Source: Bagarius yarrelli
Lineage: Eukaryota > Chordata > Actinopteri > Siluriformes > Sisoridae
Direction: 5' to 3'
NCBI GenBank assembly: GCA_005784505.1
Contig: VCAZ01000208.1
Location: 186,001 to 250,000, forward strand
DNA length: 64,000 nt
The translations under genes and the position numbers were made by a program. The notes beneath the pieces are model-generated. The model did not search any database. It saw only the letters and a program-made list of their open reading frames with translations, and was not told where the DNA came from. Numbering within the stretch: the first letter of the stretch is position 1; every line of letters begins with the position of its first letter. This document shows, in pieces, positions 1 through 40,030 of this stretch.

Positions 1-914
1 ATCGCATGCTTATTTTCGTTATTTCTAATGTAGACCCATGGCAAGCGTGGCAGGTTTTTAGTTTTATCTAAAAACGTGATTTTATTATAAGTCAATAATT
101 TCATCAGAATTAACAATAAATTTTTCCTGTTTTACACAAAAATAAAAGCATCTAAAGAGTCGGGACTGTTTGCTATATTTAGTCCAGAGCTACTAAAATA
201 TCAGCTTCATCAGTGTATCTTAGATTCTTAGACAAACTGAAGATTATATAAAAATCATAATATAAAAATATAAATCTTTTTGTTATCGGTATCGGAATCG
301 GCCATGAAAAGGACTTTATTATCGTTTATCGTTAACAATTTTTATTTTATATTTTTTATATACCCTAACCCTATTTTTTGTATTTATATTTTACATCCCT
401 AATTAAATTATCTTAAACTTCTCAGAGTGTTGCATGTGCACTTGACGTGATAAGAACCAACCACTCAGCTTCCTCACTTTTTGCGCAGCAGTAAAAAGGA
501 GGACCAGCCCATCGTTGATTCATTGATAAGAAATGTCCTTGTTTTATCAGAGAGCACAGCTGAGGGGTTGCAGTATGATTATTATTACTTTTTGTTTCCT
601 TTTAGTTCGTTTTTTAGTAGTTCAGTGTGAAAATATCGATACTGAGCTAACTATCTCAATATATATATTTTTTTTTTACGATAGTGTATTGAATTTTTGG
701 GTTAATATTTCATTAAAACCCTTTCTCTTTCTCCTCCTTTCCTGTAGATGCCGCTGAAACACACACTGCCGTTGTCTCTTTTTTAAGCTACTGTAATACA
801 TTGCAGTATATCGTGATCTATTGTATCGTGATCTATTGTATCATGATATGTATCGTATCGTGAGGCCCTCGCCAATCCACAGCCGTATAGTTTGTTATAT
901 AACCCTTTACCCAC
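1..914. other. atg9a intron (downstream part) with repeat debris
   Basis: On the minus strand this continues the atg9a intron after the last exon visible in the window. I see no further ATG9 exon here. The short open frame at 533-757 has no recognisable content. Around 281-305 there is a TATCGGTATCGG-type run. At 783-870 there are tandem ATCGTGATCTATTGT-like units followed by a GTGAGGCCCTCGCCAATCC motif; both resemble termini of old dispersed fish repeats. The family is not certain. Confidence 0.5.
783..870. repeat. TATCGTGATC-type short tandem / dispersed repeat fragment
   Basis: Three imperfect copies of a roughly 15-base unit (ATCGTGATCTATTGT) are followed by GTATCGTATCGTGAGGCCC. This composition is typical of the end of a dispersed teleost repeat. 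A continuous minus-strand open frame runs from here through the atg9a exons, but that is read-through of intron and not real protein. Confidence 0.5.
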
Positions 915-1905
915 CATGGACATTTTCAGAGCGTTGATGTAGAAGGAGCGGATTTCCCAGTAGCAGCAGATGTTGTAGATGAACTTGACCAAGCGATGAA
1001 GCCAGAACATGCCGGATATCATCAGAACGAAAATAACCAGAACGTTATCACGGATCCTAAACACAGGAACCAGAAATACTTTTGGGTTAAAGTACAAAAC
1101 TGATGATGATTGACGTAAGATAGGAATGGAGTCGTACCGCGCATGACACACATCCACGGGAAGAAACGCATCAGGAAGCGTTACTTTGGACGAGTCGGTA
1201 TGATTGACAAACTTGTTAGCGAACAGGATGTCGTAGTCCACGCAGTTAGCCAGAAAAACAGTGAACGTCACCACGAAGACCAGTTGCCTGAAATAAAATG
1301 GACAGGATTTATACTGTGCCTGCAGCGAGATACGAGGTATTTTTTTTCTGTTCCAAAAAGGAAAAGGATGTGGTGAAAGCTCACAGAAGACACTTTTATG
1401 TCTTATAGCAAGCAGGTGAATCTGATTATACTTACACGAGCTCAAAGATTTCCCCAAGCAGCATACAAGTGAAGCCGTTCTTCTGATGAAGATTATAGAC
1501 GTGATAAAGTTAAGCGTAGAAACGTAAATTCGGTAGGGTTTGCGTAGCGCTCACACTGAAGACTGGAAAATTGACCTTAAAGGCCACCGTGTTACTATAG
1601 AAACACACCATTTAGAATGTTCTAGAATTATAATATGTCGCTCTTTAGATTAAAAAGGATATTCTTTGAAAAAACAGGTCCAAGTTTTCGATGTGATGCC
1701 AGTGAGCTGAAAAACAGGGAACAAAAATACATTAGAGCATTTTTTACCAAAACTATACAATAATTCTGTTTATATCACATGGATGCCAGACTCTGCTCTT
1801 ACATTTTGAGCCTTCCGGTACGTGAACCAACAGATTGTCTTCCCCCGGAGGAGAGTCGCTGTAGGACACCTCCAGGCGCTGGTACTCTGTATCGAAGTGG
1901 GCCAT
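915..1905 (-). CDS. atg9a: Autophagy-related protein 9A-like, N-terminal part (5 coding exons, partial)
   Basis: ATG9 is the multi-spanning lipid scramblase of small Golgi/endosome-derived vesicles that seed autophagosomes. Coding exons on the minus strand: 1803-1905, 1663-1706, 1436-1500, 1138-1287 and 915-1056. Phases join without a break. The start at 1905 gives an N-terminus MAHFDTEYQRLE, followed by YSDSPPGE and LLVHVPEGSK, then WHHIENLDLFF, the first membrane segment, CVDYDILFANK, KVTLPDAFLP, and the second membrane segment with HRLVKFIYNICCYWE. All match vertebrate ATG9A much better than ATG9B, which has a long unrelated N-terminus. The coding part ends at a GTGGGT donor after an ALKMSM stretch; the remaining two thirds lie left of the window. 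The second intron is a U12-type AT-AC intron. The exact paralogue (9a or 9b by fish nomenclature) is inferred. Confidence 0.9.
1501..1662 (-). other. atg9a: U12-type AT-AC intron of atg9a
   Basis: Between coding exons 2 and 3 the only junction that keeps the ATG9 frame (QR then VYNLHQKNGF) starts with ATATCCTTT and ends with AC. ATATCCTTT is the canonical 5' site of the minor spliceosome. A CTTAAC branch-like motif lies about 10 bases before the AC end. The intron is 162 bases long and has no GT-AG alternative that preserves the protein. Confidence 0.85.
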
Positions 1906-3508
1906 GCTGTCGTCTGACGCTACACACACAACTCACACACCATCTCACCTACAGACTGGACACCAGGAAATAAAAGGCTTCGTGATTTAGGGCAGGGTGC
2001 AGGAAAAAAATAGACTGACATCTACTGTAGACCATTTTTTTTTTAAAGATGGTCTCCATCAGTTCATCCATCATTTGGAAAATTGGGTCACTTTAGATGG
2101 AGGATATGTAGGCTCACGACCAACGTTCGTTTTCATGACATTATTTATCTTAGCAATAATAACAATTTAATGACCGTCCCTTATATATGAAAGAGGGAGA
2201 CGCCAACTTCCTCAAAGTGTTTAGAAGTCCTGGAGACTTTAAAGGCTGTTAGAGCTCATCTGTGTTTAATATCTTCTAAGAAGGCTTTCCGCTCGATTCT
2301 GGAACATGGCTGATTTAGGAACAATGAGATCAGGCACAGATGAGGTTGAGTCAGAGTCTGGACTCTTTGCAGGATGCAGAAGTTTCTTCGCTTCAACCTT
2401 AACCTTCACATTAGGTCTTCATGGAGCTCAGGGGCTTGGTGACACAGGAACTTGTCAAGCTGGAACAGTGGTTTGAGACTTTATAGTTCCAGTAAAGAGA
2501 TACAGTGCTACAGTGTATAATTACCATTGTTATTATACATAGGGGAAAAAATAAATGTGTACTTGGGGGACCCCTAGTGGCCACGGGAGCCCTAAGCAGC
2601 TGCTTAGTTTGTTTATGTCTTGATCCAGCTGCGACAAATACAGTGGTACACTAACTTACGAGTGTCCCAACTAATGAGTTGCGAGCTCCGTCACAGAACC
2701 AATTAAACTCGGAAGTCAGGGCACCGCTACAAACAGAGACGTCCTATACAAACGTTCAGAGAAGAAACAATATATTAATATTGTGAGTACGTGTCCTCAT
2801 ACATTTGGACATGCAGTATCGCTTTGGTGGAAAAGACCAAAGTAAAAGTGTACAAAATTCCTAGATACCATGAATGACATTTTGATGATGTGTAATTATG
2901 ACGTAATGTTATTAACTTAATCACGTGGGTTGGAGTAGAAATTTGGCTTCTAAGAGTACTTATACTTTACATCTGGACTTTTATGTAGATATTATTAACA
3001 TTTATGATTATAAATCCGTAATGAAGGTAATGTGATGTGTGTGTGTTTACATAAATTCCAGGACCTGTCATTGCGAAACACTGGCTTAATCCAACATGAT
3101 GCAATCACACATAATGCTGACAAAACAATAATAATATTTCACTGAAATATTAAGTTTGATCATAAAATAATAAAAAAGACAGAATTTATTTGACGTAAAT
3201 AATCTTACTTTTTTATGGTGTGGCTACATAGACGACAGCTGCATTAATTCCCACATTATTTTCTTCAGCATTTATTAACTCAGATTTCTGGAAAAGAGAA
3301 AAACCCATTTATCAATAGACATTTATAAATATTTATATATATATATATATATTTATTTTTATATATATTAAATCATGACGCCACTGTTTACCGTCCGCCT
3401 CAATGCCACACAGTGAAGCTAAGCTAATCAACACAGCACAGGCCTGCCTCAGCACACAGCAGCGGCGGATAAAACTACCACCCAGCACAGGTTCCTCCTC
3501 CTACTTAC
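1906..3508 (-). other. atg9a: atg9a 5' UTR stub and first intron(s)
   Basis: A TAG acceptor at 1920-1922 after a pyrimidine/GT-rich run places a 14-base 5' UTR remnant directly before the ATG (1906-1919). From there to about 3508 no protein-like exon is visible. 2636-2720 carries an ACTTACGAGT-type fragment found in dispersed fish repeats, and 3336-3365 a short AT microsatellite. Confidence 0.5.
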
Positions 3509-3760
3509 CCCCTTTTCAAGAATTTGCCCCGGTAGCGGCTCGTCAGGTAAAATTTCTTTAATATTTAATTTCCTTTCAGTCCTGTGATATTTTGGTTTCA
3601 GTTCTGACAGCGCGACAGAGACGATATCTCGACCGCTCACTGAAGTCTAACCAATCATATTCGTGCTTTTCGCGACTGAAGCGAAATAAGCCAATGAAAT
3701 TATAAGGGGCGGGGGTCTCACCACCTGCTGTGACGTACAAACAGCGGAAATTACTTTGTT
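3509..3760 (-). promoter_or_regulatory. Candidate non-coding first exon and promoter of atg9a
   Basis: On the minus strand a strong donor (GGGG then GTAAGTAGG) lies at 3508, preceded by an unspliced exon-like stretch to about 3640. Upstream of it are two ATTGG/CCAAT-type motifs (CCAAT on the plus strand at 3650 and 3691) and a TGACGT CRE-like motif at 3731, in locally GC-richer DNA. I infer this is the transcription start region. No transcript evidence is available. Confidence 0.45.
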
Positions 3761-3894
3761 TATTCAGAAATGTTTATGTTCTAGATTCATTTGTATTAAA
3801 TAAATCTCACACATTAAATAGTCATATTAACTGTGAAAAATATACTAAAACGATTATAATACATTTATAACAAGAGTAATAACAAATAAAAATA

Positions 3895-4097
<203 letters not shown>

Positions 4098-4611
4098 GCA
4101 ATATTATACTATAACAATATTATGCTATGTATAATACAGTATTATTGATAAACTAATAAACCTATTGAAGTGCAACCTATTCATTTATTGCAGCGAAAAG
4201 ATTTAAATTGTAGAACTTGAAGGTTAATTCATTCATTAACACAGGTTCTTTATCTTCGCTAAATCAGGTCTGCAGGCTGTGTGAATCTGGTACGTTTTGG
4301 GTTACAGAAGTCATTCGGTTCATTAGCGAATATTATGTACAGGTTCAAGCAAAAAATTGATTATTTCAGAGGAAGTTGAACTTTCTGAGAAGCTGACACA
4401 AGTGCTTCTGTGAGCTATTCCTTCTGGTCAGTTCTTGTTATCTGATCCACTCAGATAAAGGCTTGTAATCTGATTTTCAACTGACACTCCAGTAACTCCA
4501 AGTCCAAGTTCACTCATCTGCATTAGTTCTACAGAGGTGGAATATACGATCATTCTATCATAAGTCAAAACTAAATCTTTGTTTTCCTAATCAGCTGGTT
4601 TTATATATGGT

Positions 4612-4836
4612 TAACGTGCTGAGTTATTGATTGAAAGACCAGGAAGACATGGGTTCAAGCCCTACCAATCCCAGTCTTCACTATTGGGTGCTTGAGCAAG
4701 ACCACTAAGCCTTTCTGCTCCAGGGGCGCTGCATCATAGCTGATACTGTGCTCTGACCCCAACTTTCTAAACTGGGATATGTAAAGAAACACATTTCACT
4801 GTGCTGTAAAGTCTATGTGACAAAGACATTTACATT
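4612..4836 (+). repeat. tRNA-derived SINE (Mermaid-like)
   Basis: A B-box-like GGGTTCAAGCCC is followed by a body with GAGCAAGACC, CAGGGGCGCTGCATCATAG, CTGTGCTCTGACCCCAAC, GGGATATG and TTTCACTGTGCTGTAA. This is a widespread fish SINE body, which I recall being described in channel catfish as Mermaid. The name is from memory; the tRNA-like head is degenerate. Confidence 0.65.
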
Positions 4837-5127
4837 TATATAAAAGAGAAAGAAATGTATTGCTAAGGAACATTAGTTACAGGATCATCTTAGCTGCATA
4901 TTCATGATCTACAGTAGAGGCGCTGTGACAGATGGCCTTTTATGAGGACTGTGGATTAACTTGTCCCTCGAGACTTTATAAATGTCAGGAGAATAAAATA
5001 TGGGTTAAGACTGGTCCTGGATTTTAGCTTGCATTCTTCCAATACAGTCCTAAAATATCGTTATTTCTTATTCCTTGCTCATTGCTGGTGTTTTTCTTTA
5101 CCAATAAAAAAATAGTCTATTTTTAAA

Positions 5128-5172
5128 AATGCCTTCTTTCTCTTCTCCTTTCGGCTGTTCCCTTTTGGAACA
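5128..5172 (-). mobile_element. 3' tail fragment of RTE-like LINE
   Basis: The plus strand reads CTTCTCCTTTCGGCTGTTCC followed by CTTTT. This is the reverse complement of the end of the LINE fragment at 47.4-47.8 kb, which closes with GGGAACAGCCGAAAGGAG and an AAG-rich tail. Only the last few dozen bases are present, as expected for a severely 5'-truncated insertion. Confidence 0.6.
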
Positions 5173-5512
5173 TGAGAACAATTTTATATTTACATTTATT
5201 AAATGTAAATGTAAATAGTTTTAAGGAAAATATTAATTACATCATTAAAAAATCACCTGCAGAACAGAAATCTTTTCCAGAATAAAAAGAGCCTCCTGTC
5301 TAATCTAATCATCTGTTAATCTCAATCATTTAATCTAATCTACTACATTAATCTAATAGAATAGGATTAAGAGTTTAATCTTTCAATATGCTGTTTAAGC
5401 AAAGTGCACTGTTTTCATTTCTGAGCCACATAATTCACCAAATCTGTCTGCAATAAATGGTTTAAATGCTGTCCAAAACGAGACCAAGTCTGGACCTGCG
5501 TGAATTCTCGAA

Positions 5513-5775
5513 TACCACAGATTTTTGGCAGGGGTCCTTCTGTGTGGAGTTTGCATGTTCTCCCTGTGCTTGTGTGAGTTTACTCCAGGTTCTCCAGTTT
5601 CCTCCTACAATCCAAAAACATGTATGTTAGATCAATTGGTGATTCTAAATTTCCCATAGGAGTGAGTGAGAGTGTGTGTCTGTCCCTGTGATATACTGGC
5701 GACCTGTCCAGGGTGTCCCTCTCCTGCCTTTCTCCTTTCAGATACGGCTGGGATAGACTCCAGCTGTGACTTATT
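5513..5775 (+). repeat. Dispersed fish repeat, copy 1 (sense)
   Basis: The order of landmarks is TGTGTGGAGTTTGCATGTTC, TCTCCAGTTTCCTCCTACA, TCCAAAAACATG, CAATTGGTGATTCTAAAT, TGTGATATACTGGCGACCTG, TCCAGGGTGTCCCTC and GGGATAGACTCCAGCTG. This is a common teleost dispersed repeat. Its 5' tRNA-like head is missing here but present at the right edge of the window (63.9 kb). Confidence 0.8.
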
Positions 5776-6282
5776 AGGTAATATAATATATATGAGCTAA
5801 GATGCCTCTGATTGGTTAGTGTTGCCATAATTGACATATTAAAGAATGTATGTCCCTCCCACAGACCCACACAGCCCACACACAGCCGACTTTCACTTCA
5901 TTGACTTAACAGAGATATCATTGGGATTAGAACTTATGACCTTTTGATGACACAGGGAGTGTTGTCTCACTCTGATTTAGTTGCTCTTATAGATTATTTG
6001 TTGGACAGTGACAGTTTCTTAATATTAGTAAAAAATGTACATTACTTCATTAGACTGTACTCAACATCCAGACTGATTGTATTAAAGCGATCTGATTGGC
6101 TGAAATGTTCCATTGCATTGGAAATAATTATTATCTGATCTAATTGGTTTTGTTGTGACGAATGTAAGGACAGTTTATCTTTCAGGGAGATCGAAAACCC
6201 CTATTCGGGGACCAGGAACCAGTGATGAGGTCATTTCTCTGGAGTTATTTGATTAAATTGAGCTAGCTACTGGAAATCATAG

Positions 6283-6313
<31 letters not shown>

Positions 6314-8124
6314 TATTCTTCTGTCTCCAAGGGCATCCTCTTACAGGGATAGTAAAGATGATGTAAATTCGTGTATGTTTGTCTCAGTGTGTGTGTGTGT
6401 GAGAGAAAGAAAAAGAGAGAGTGAGAAAGAGACACATGACACCCTGCCATCGTCCATGAGATTGCTGCTGCCATGGTAACATCACTAAGCAGCCATTTTG
6501 GTTTTCCAAAGATGGAAAGAAAGTCTTGCGGCCTCCAAAAATTAATTTTCTGTTGTTTTCCTGAGTGGTGAATAAATCAAAGACTCAACCTGTGTGTGTG
6601 TGTGTGTGTGTGGAAGATTACCACAGCACTTTGCTGTAATGTATAGCTTTAGACATTGACAAGCAATAAAGGTTAATACACACATCGACAGGTCATCTTT
6701 CTCATCTTATGAACTGCTTTTTAGAAAAAAGGGGCGGGTCTGAGCGGCTCTGATGTTATGGTAGGCGGAGCTTAATTGCAAAACAGAAAAATGCCAAGCA
6801 GTGCTGTTAAAAATGTAATAATTTTCTTTATTAAACAAGTTGATTGGTGCTTTAGTTTCAGAATGATAAACACACCGACGACGTATCGTCAATTAAAAAA
6901 AATTTACATGCCACGCCCCTAAATTAAAATAACATTTGTCATTATGTCAACTTTTATATGAACTGGACTCAATACATAAAACTAGTCGATTATGTATTTA
7001 GTGTTAAATCACATTTATATAACATTTAATCACAGATCAAGGCTACAGTGTGTGTAGACGTTTCCTCTCTGACTGTCTACAAGTTCTTTTTCTTTTTTTA
7101 AGCATCTACGTGCTTTTAACAGCATTCTGCTCACCATCATGTCTTCACCTTAGGACATGGCAAAATACCGAGGACAAGACCAGGTCAAATACTACAAACA
7201 CTACTTCAATATGCGTATTTAAGGGCTAAAGTTGAAATTAATTTGAAAATATATGCTTTAAGGTGATTTTTCTATGTAGGTGTAGGTTTCATATATTAAA
7301 CTGCGTTGCCAGATCTGTTGTTTTCCCCCAGACAATGCTTGAGTTATTGTTCAGTTCTTAGTCAGAAGTTCTGTAGGAGGACATTTATTTACTCTTCCTG
7401 TTAAATTAATCTCCCGTCACAGTTTGGGACAAATTAAAATCCCTCATATTTTCTGATGCAGTCAGCATCAGGGAGAATTATCCTTAAAACAAAAACGCTT
7501 TAGGAATCCTGGCTACTTCTTTACATTCCGTCGGTGGGATTTATGGGTATTGGCATTGGCTGGTGCCTTTTGATGGACAGTAATCTGTTTACCCACCACC
7601 TAATGATCACAACTATCGATCCCCTCCTGGGAACAGACACAGCAGACTGATTTAAATCTCCAGAGAGTCAGACGGTCCTGTGGAGGACAGCCGAGCAGAA
7701 AAGAGTTATTATTGCATTGGGTTGAAATCAGGACGAGGAGTAAAGAGAGAAAGAAGACGTACCAGAAGGAGATGGTTTAAAGCCTCGGGCTGGTCATCAT
7801 CTTCCTCCTGCTGTGACCCAGTCAATGATTCACTGTGTGTGAGACTTTTAACTAAGCAGCAGTGCTGCTGATCTCATTTTCTTCGGCTCATTTTAACGCG
7901 TTCACAAATGAGTTTTTGTTCGCAGAGTTCCTCAGGAACTGAAGGTAATGAAGTGTTGAGCGTCGTTTTCTGATAATGGGGCTGTGGAGGAGGTTCAACC
8001 TGTAACCAAAATGTGAGATAAAATGGTACTACTGTATCTGATTGTTTCTTTAATTAATCGTTCTTTAATATTACTGAATTAGTGTATCACGCTGAAGAAT
8101 TTGTGGCACGGAAGCGCTGGATAG

Positions 8125-8159
8125 ATAGACGGATGGATGGATGGATGGATGGATGGATG

Positions 8160-8201
<42 letters not shown>

Positions 8202-8206
8202 CAGAC

Positions 8207-8293
<87 letters not shown>

Positions 8294-8310
8294 CAGACAG
8301 ATAGATAGAC

Positions 8311-8348
<38 letters not shown>
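8125..8348. repeat. (GATA/GATG/GACA)n tetranucleotide microsatellite
   Basis: GGAT units come first (8130-8160), then GATA units with GACA interruptions, over about 220 bases. The long minus-strand frames rich in Tyr-Leu-Ser-Ile across it are artefacts. Confidence 0.95.
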
Positions 8349-9384
8349 TAAGAAAATGAAAAGAAAATGTAAGAAAATGAAAGAACTGCTCAATTTTTTT
8401 TAAAAATAAAACGCTTTTTAAATATATAGTAATCCTAATAAAGGCTGTATATATTTGGTCTTTCTTGGCGTCACCTTCCAGCTCCTGCCTAGCGCCATCC
8501 ATGCAAACAGCTGAGTGAAGCTTCCTCATTGAGTCGTCACTTTAGGGGAACATTAATAAAGACAGGGTGAACATGTGACTCCCCAAACACACATCAGAAA
8601 CAAAAGCTATCTCCTGAGCTGAATGTGACAGAAGGGGCCACGCTTGCTCTTAAAGTCAGGCTGGGCTTCAGTCCTGTGTCTCACGCATGCAGGCCCAGCA
8701 GGAGGTTGAACATTATACACCTCGAGAAACAAAGAAGCTGTGGTTTATAAACAGCACAGGGGTGTGTGTGTGTGTGTGTGAAGCTGCCGAATCCTCCAGG
8801 GTCTCCACAGTGGGTCGTGGTGTCATGGAGAGACTTGATACTCACCTGGTATCTGACAAAATTCTTCACATACAGTGAAGTCTAGTCCAAAATGGCCAAC
8901 CGAAGTAGTTTGTTCCATTAATACCAGCGCATTTCCTTTCTTTATAAATATAAAATCATCAGTACAATCAGTAAAAAGTTTTTTATGTAACCGGGAATAT
9001 AATGAAGATGTCGTTTTATCTGATGGAAAGGGTATCACCTGGAACCTGGAGGTGCTTTAGGGTCTGCAGTGGTAAAAGACCAGCTTTGAACCTTTTTTCT
9101 TTGTCTAAAATTCTTTCTTTTCCTTTTTGTCTGTTCTCATAAGCAGCCTAAAGCACTGTTTAGTCTAAAAATACCGCTTCATTCACATAAGGAGAAACCA
9201 CAGCGTGAGTAAAATTAGTGCAGTAACGGTATATTCGGTTAAACGTTCTATCAGAAAAATAGGCATTTACCAGAAGTGCTTAACTTTTAACATTTAACCA
9301 AGAATGAATAAGCAACAAGCTGTGAACTGGTGCCATTTTATTCACTCTGGAACATAAAGCGTGTGTTTTCATTCACTCGTCTTC

Positions 9385-9685
9385 TATATCCGCTTATTCT
9401 CTAATTCGGGGTCATGGGGATCTGCTGGAGTCTATCCCAGCCGTCTCTGAAAGGGCAAAAGGCAGGAGGGGGACACCCTGAACAGGTCGCCAGTCCATCA
9501 CAGGGCCACACACACACACTCACACTCACTCCTATGGGAAATTTAGGATCACCAATCAATCTTACATACATGTTTTTGGACTGTGGGAGGGAACCGGAGA
9601 ACCCGGAGTAAACACACACAAGCACAGGGAGAACATGCAACAACTCCACACAGAAAGACCCCTGCAGGGGAATCAAACCCAGGAT
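9385..9685 (-). repeat. Dispersed fish repeat, copy 2 (antisense)
   Basis: The same family as 5513-5775, in the opposite orientation: GCTGGAGTCTATCCCAGC, GGGACACCCTGAACAGGTCG, CCAGTCCATCACAGGG, ATTTAGGATCACCAATCAAT, GTTTTTGGACTGTGGGAGG, GGGAGAACATGCAACAACTC, ending in GAATCAAACCCAGGATC. Confidence 0.8.
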
Positions 9686-10139
9686 CTTTTTCTTTGTGCT
9701 TTTTAATATGCATTATTATGTCATAGATTTTTTATGTCACTTTCTTACTATAGTTCAGGCATCAACTCTTATTTTAAGTCATAATTTGTCAGATATAGTT
9801 TATTATACACCACAGTGGCACCCCTGGAGCGTGGGATTGAACCCTGATCCTCTGGCCAACACCTTAACCAACTTAACCGTTTAATTGACAAATTATTTAC
9901 CATTTTAAGACTTAAAATGACTCTTTTTTTATTACTGTAAACATATTAAAGCTTGATTCTCTGTGCAGCAGCGCTGCCATGGCAACCTGACCGATACAAG
10001 GCGCTCGCGCACGCAAAGATGATGCTGTAAACGATCACAGGAACGCACACGCAGTTTTTTTTACACACCCTATAGATGATAGATGCATCTCCATCTTACA
10101 TCTTATTATTTTAGCGTGCATGTGCATTCTGCTGGTTGG

Positions 10140-10385
10140 GTTTGGTTTGGAGGGGGAGTCTGGCTTTGAAACCCCGCCCCTCATTCATTCTGCTGAGGAC
10201 ACCGGAGGAGGACGGACCTCTGAGGGACCTCTGAGGGAAAAAGAGGAGAGGAAAGGCCACCTTTCTTTTTCTTCCTTTAATACAGCGTGAAGATCTCGGG
10301 TGAAAGGATTAAGGAAAGGGAGTGGATGCTCGTTTCGGGCTCGGGGCGCGCACCGGTTATGCGGGAAGCGTAAACCGGCGACCGC

Positions 10386-10433
<48 letters not shown>

Positions 10434-10544
10434 TCTCTTTTTCTCCCTCTATCCCTCTCTCTCTCTCCTCCCCTCTTCGTTTCACGCGCATCAGTGATTT
10501 ATTGGGTGAGACCAGAATCAGCGGCCTGTCACGCGCGATAAAAT
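10140..10544 (+). promoter_or_regulatory. myo10: myo10 5' UTR and likely promoter region
   Basis: The 400 bases before the myosin start codon are relatively GC- and CpG-rich (AGATCTCGGG, GGCTCGGGGCGCGCACCGG, GGCGACCGCCGCC, CACGCGCATC). They include a (CT)n tract at 10390-10462. The nearest upstream context of the ATG at 10545 is AAAAT. Exact start sites cannot be read from sequence; the call rests on composition and position. Confidence 0.5.
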
Positions 10545-39030
<28,486 letters not shown>

Positions 39031-39529
39031 TCGAAACCAGCCATCAGATTGCCTGTATATGAGCGATGAAATAACCAGCGAGAGAAACCGACCTTGTGTT
39101 GAACCAGGAGACATGAGCACACCAAGTGACAAGGGAAGAGCCCAGTTTCAAAAACAGCTGGACTGCAGTTTACCTGCTTTAACTTATCAAACTGCTCTGA
39201 AGCACAACAAATCCTGCAGTCCTGTGACATGAACCTTTTAAAGCCGGTGCCGTTACCACTGACATTCTTTTCAACTCAGATTCATCTTTCTGTTATACAA
39301 TCCAGCTTGAAAATTTCATCATGTGATGTGACTACTACCCATTGCTACTGTTAGAACTGTTTCCCTACGTTCCTGAATTCATAATGGCCAGGCCGTCAGT
39401 GAACTCCTCCATTCGGGTTACTGAGAGCCACCGGCAGCCATCTTATCTATCTATCTATCTATTTATTTATTTATTTAAATTATTTCTTTATTGACAGATT
39501 TATTTATTGACCAGTAATTTTAGTATCAG

Positions 39530-40030
39530 AGCAACTCAACTCTAGTCAATTTAATGCAACTCATTATCTTAAGTTGACATCAACTCAAACTTAAATCATA
39601 ACTTGGCTCAGATCAACTCATTTTAAATGATCCTGCTTAACTAATTTAAGATCATTTTAGATCGACTTGGCTTGGATTAAGTAAGATTAACTCATATCAA
39701 TTCAACTGGGTTCAGCTTGACTTATTTGAATTTAGCTAAACGCCAGCGAACTCAAATTAACTCAAATCAACGAACATCAGATCAGCTCAGTTGATCTTTT
39801 CTCAACTCACTTCAGTTTGACTCTACGGACCTCGAGCTGAATTCAACTCGGCTCTAGTGAGTGAAATAACTCAACTCATTAAATCAACTCAACTTGTGTG
39901 ACCTAGGATCAACTCGGTTCCTCTTGAATCGGCACAACACAGAAAGATCAACTCAACTGAACAAACTCAAATCTGCTTCTTAACACTACTCAGATCAGCT
40001 CAACTCAAATCAGCAGCATGATCCCAACTC
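39530..40030 (+). repeat. Diverged AACTCA-type tandem region
   Basis: Dozens of AACTCAA, CAACTC, ATCAACTCA and GATCAGCTCA motifs spaced irregularly, about 500 bases after the myosin stop codon. Probably an old satellite-like expansion. Confidence 0.7.

Larger units (their letters stand above)
4837..10139. other. Intergenic spacer between atg9a and myo10
   Basis: No convincing gene is visible on either strand. Short open frames (for example 5944-6138, 7680-7871, 8875-9060) lack domain content or splice context. The spacer holds two inverted copies of one dispersed repeat, a LINE tail fragment, several CA/GT microsatellites (6281-6312, 6591-6611, 8761-8780) and a GATA/GATG array, listed separately. 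The rest is unremarkable AT-rich sequence. Confidence 0.6.

Noticed and set aside
783..1457. Continuous 224-codon minus-strand open frame as a single-exon gene
   Set aside because: It reads through two atg9a introns; the real protein is recovered only by splicing at 1138/1056 and 1436/1287.
1663..1706. A GT-AG alternative for the second atg9a intron
   Set aside because: No GT near the exon end keeps the WHHIENLDLFFQR to VYNLHQKN reading frame without losing conserved residues.
7680..7871. Small basic protein gene
   Set aside because: It has 63 codons with no domain, no repeat of the pattern elsewhere and no promoter-like context; expected by chance.
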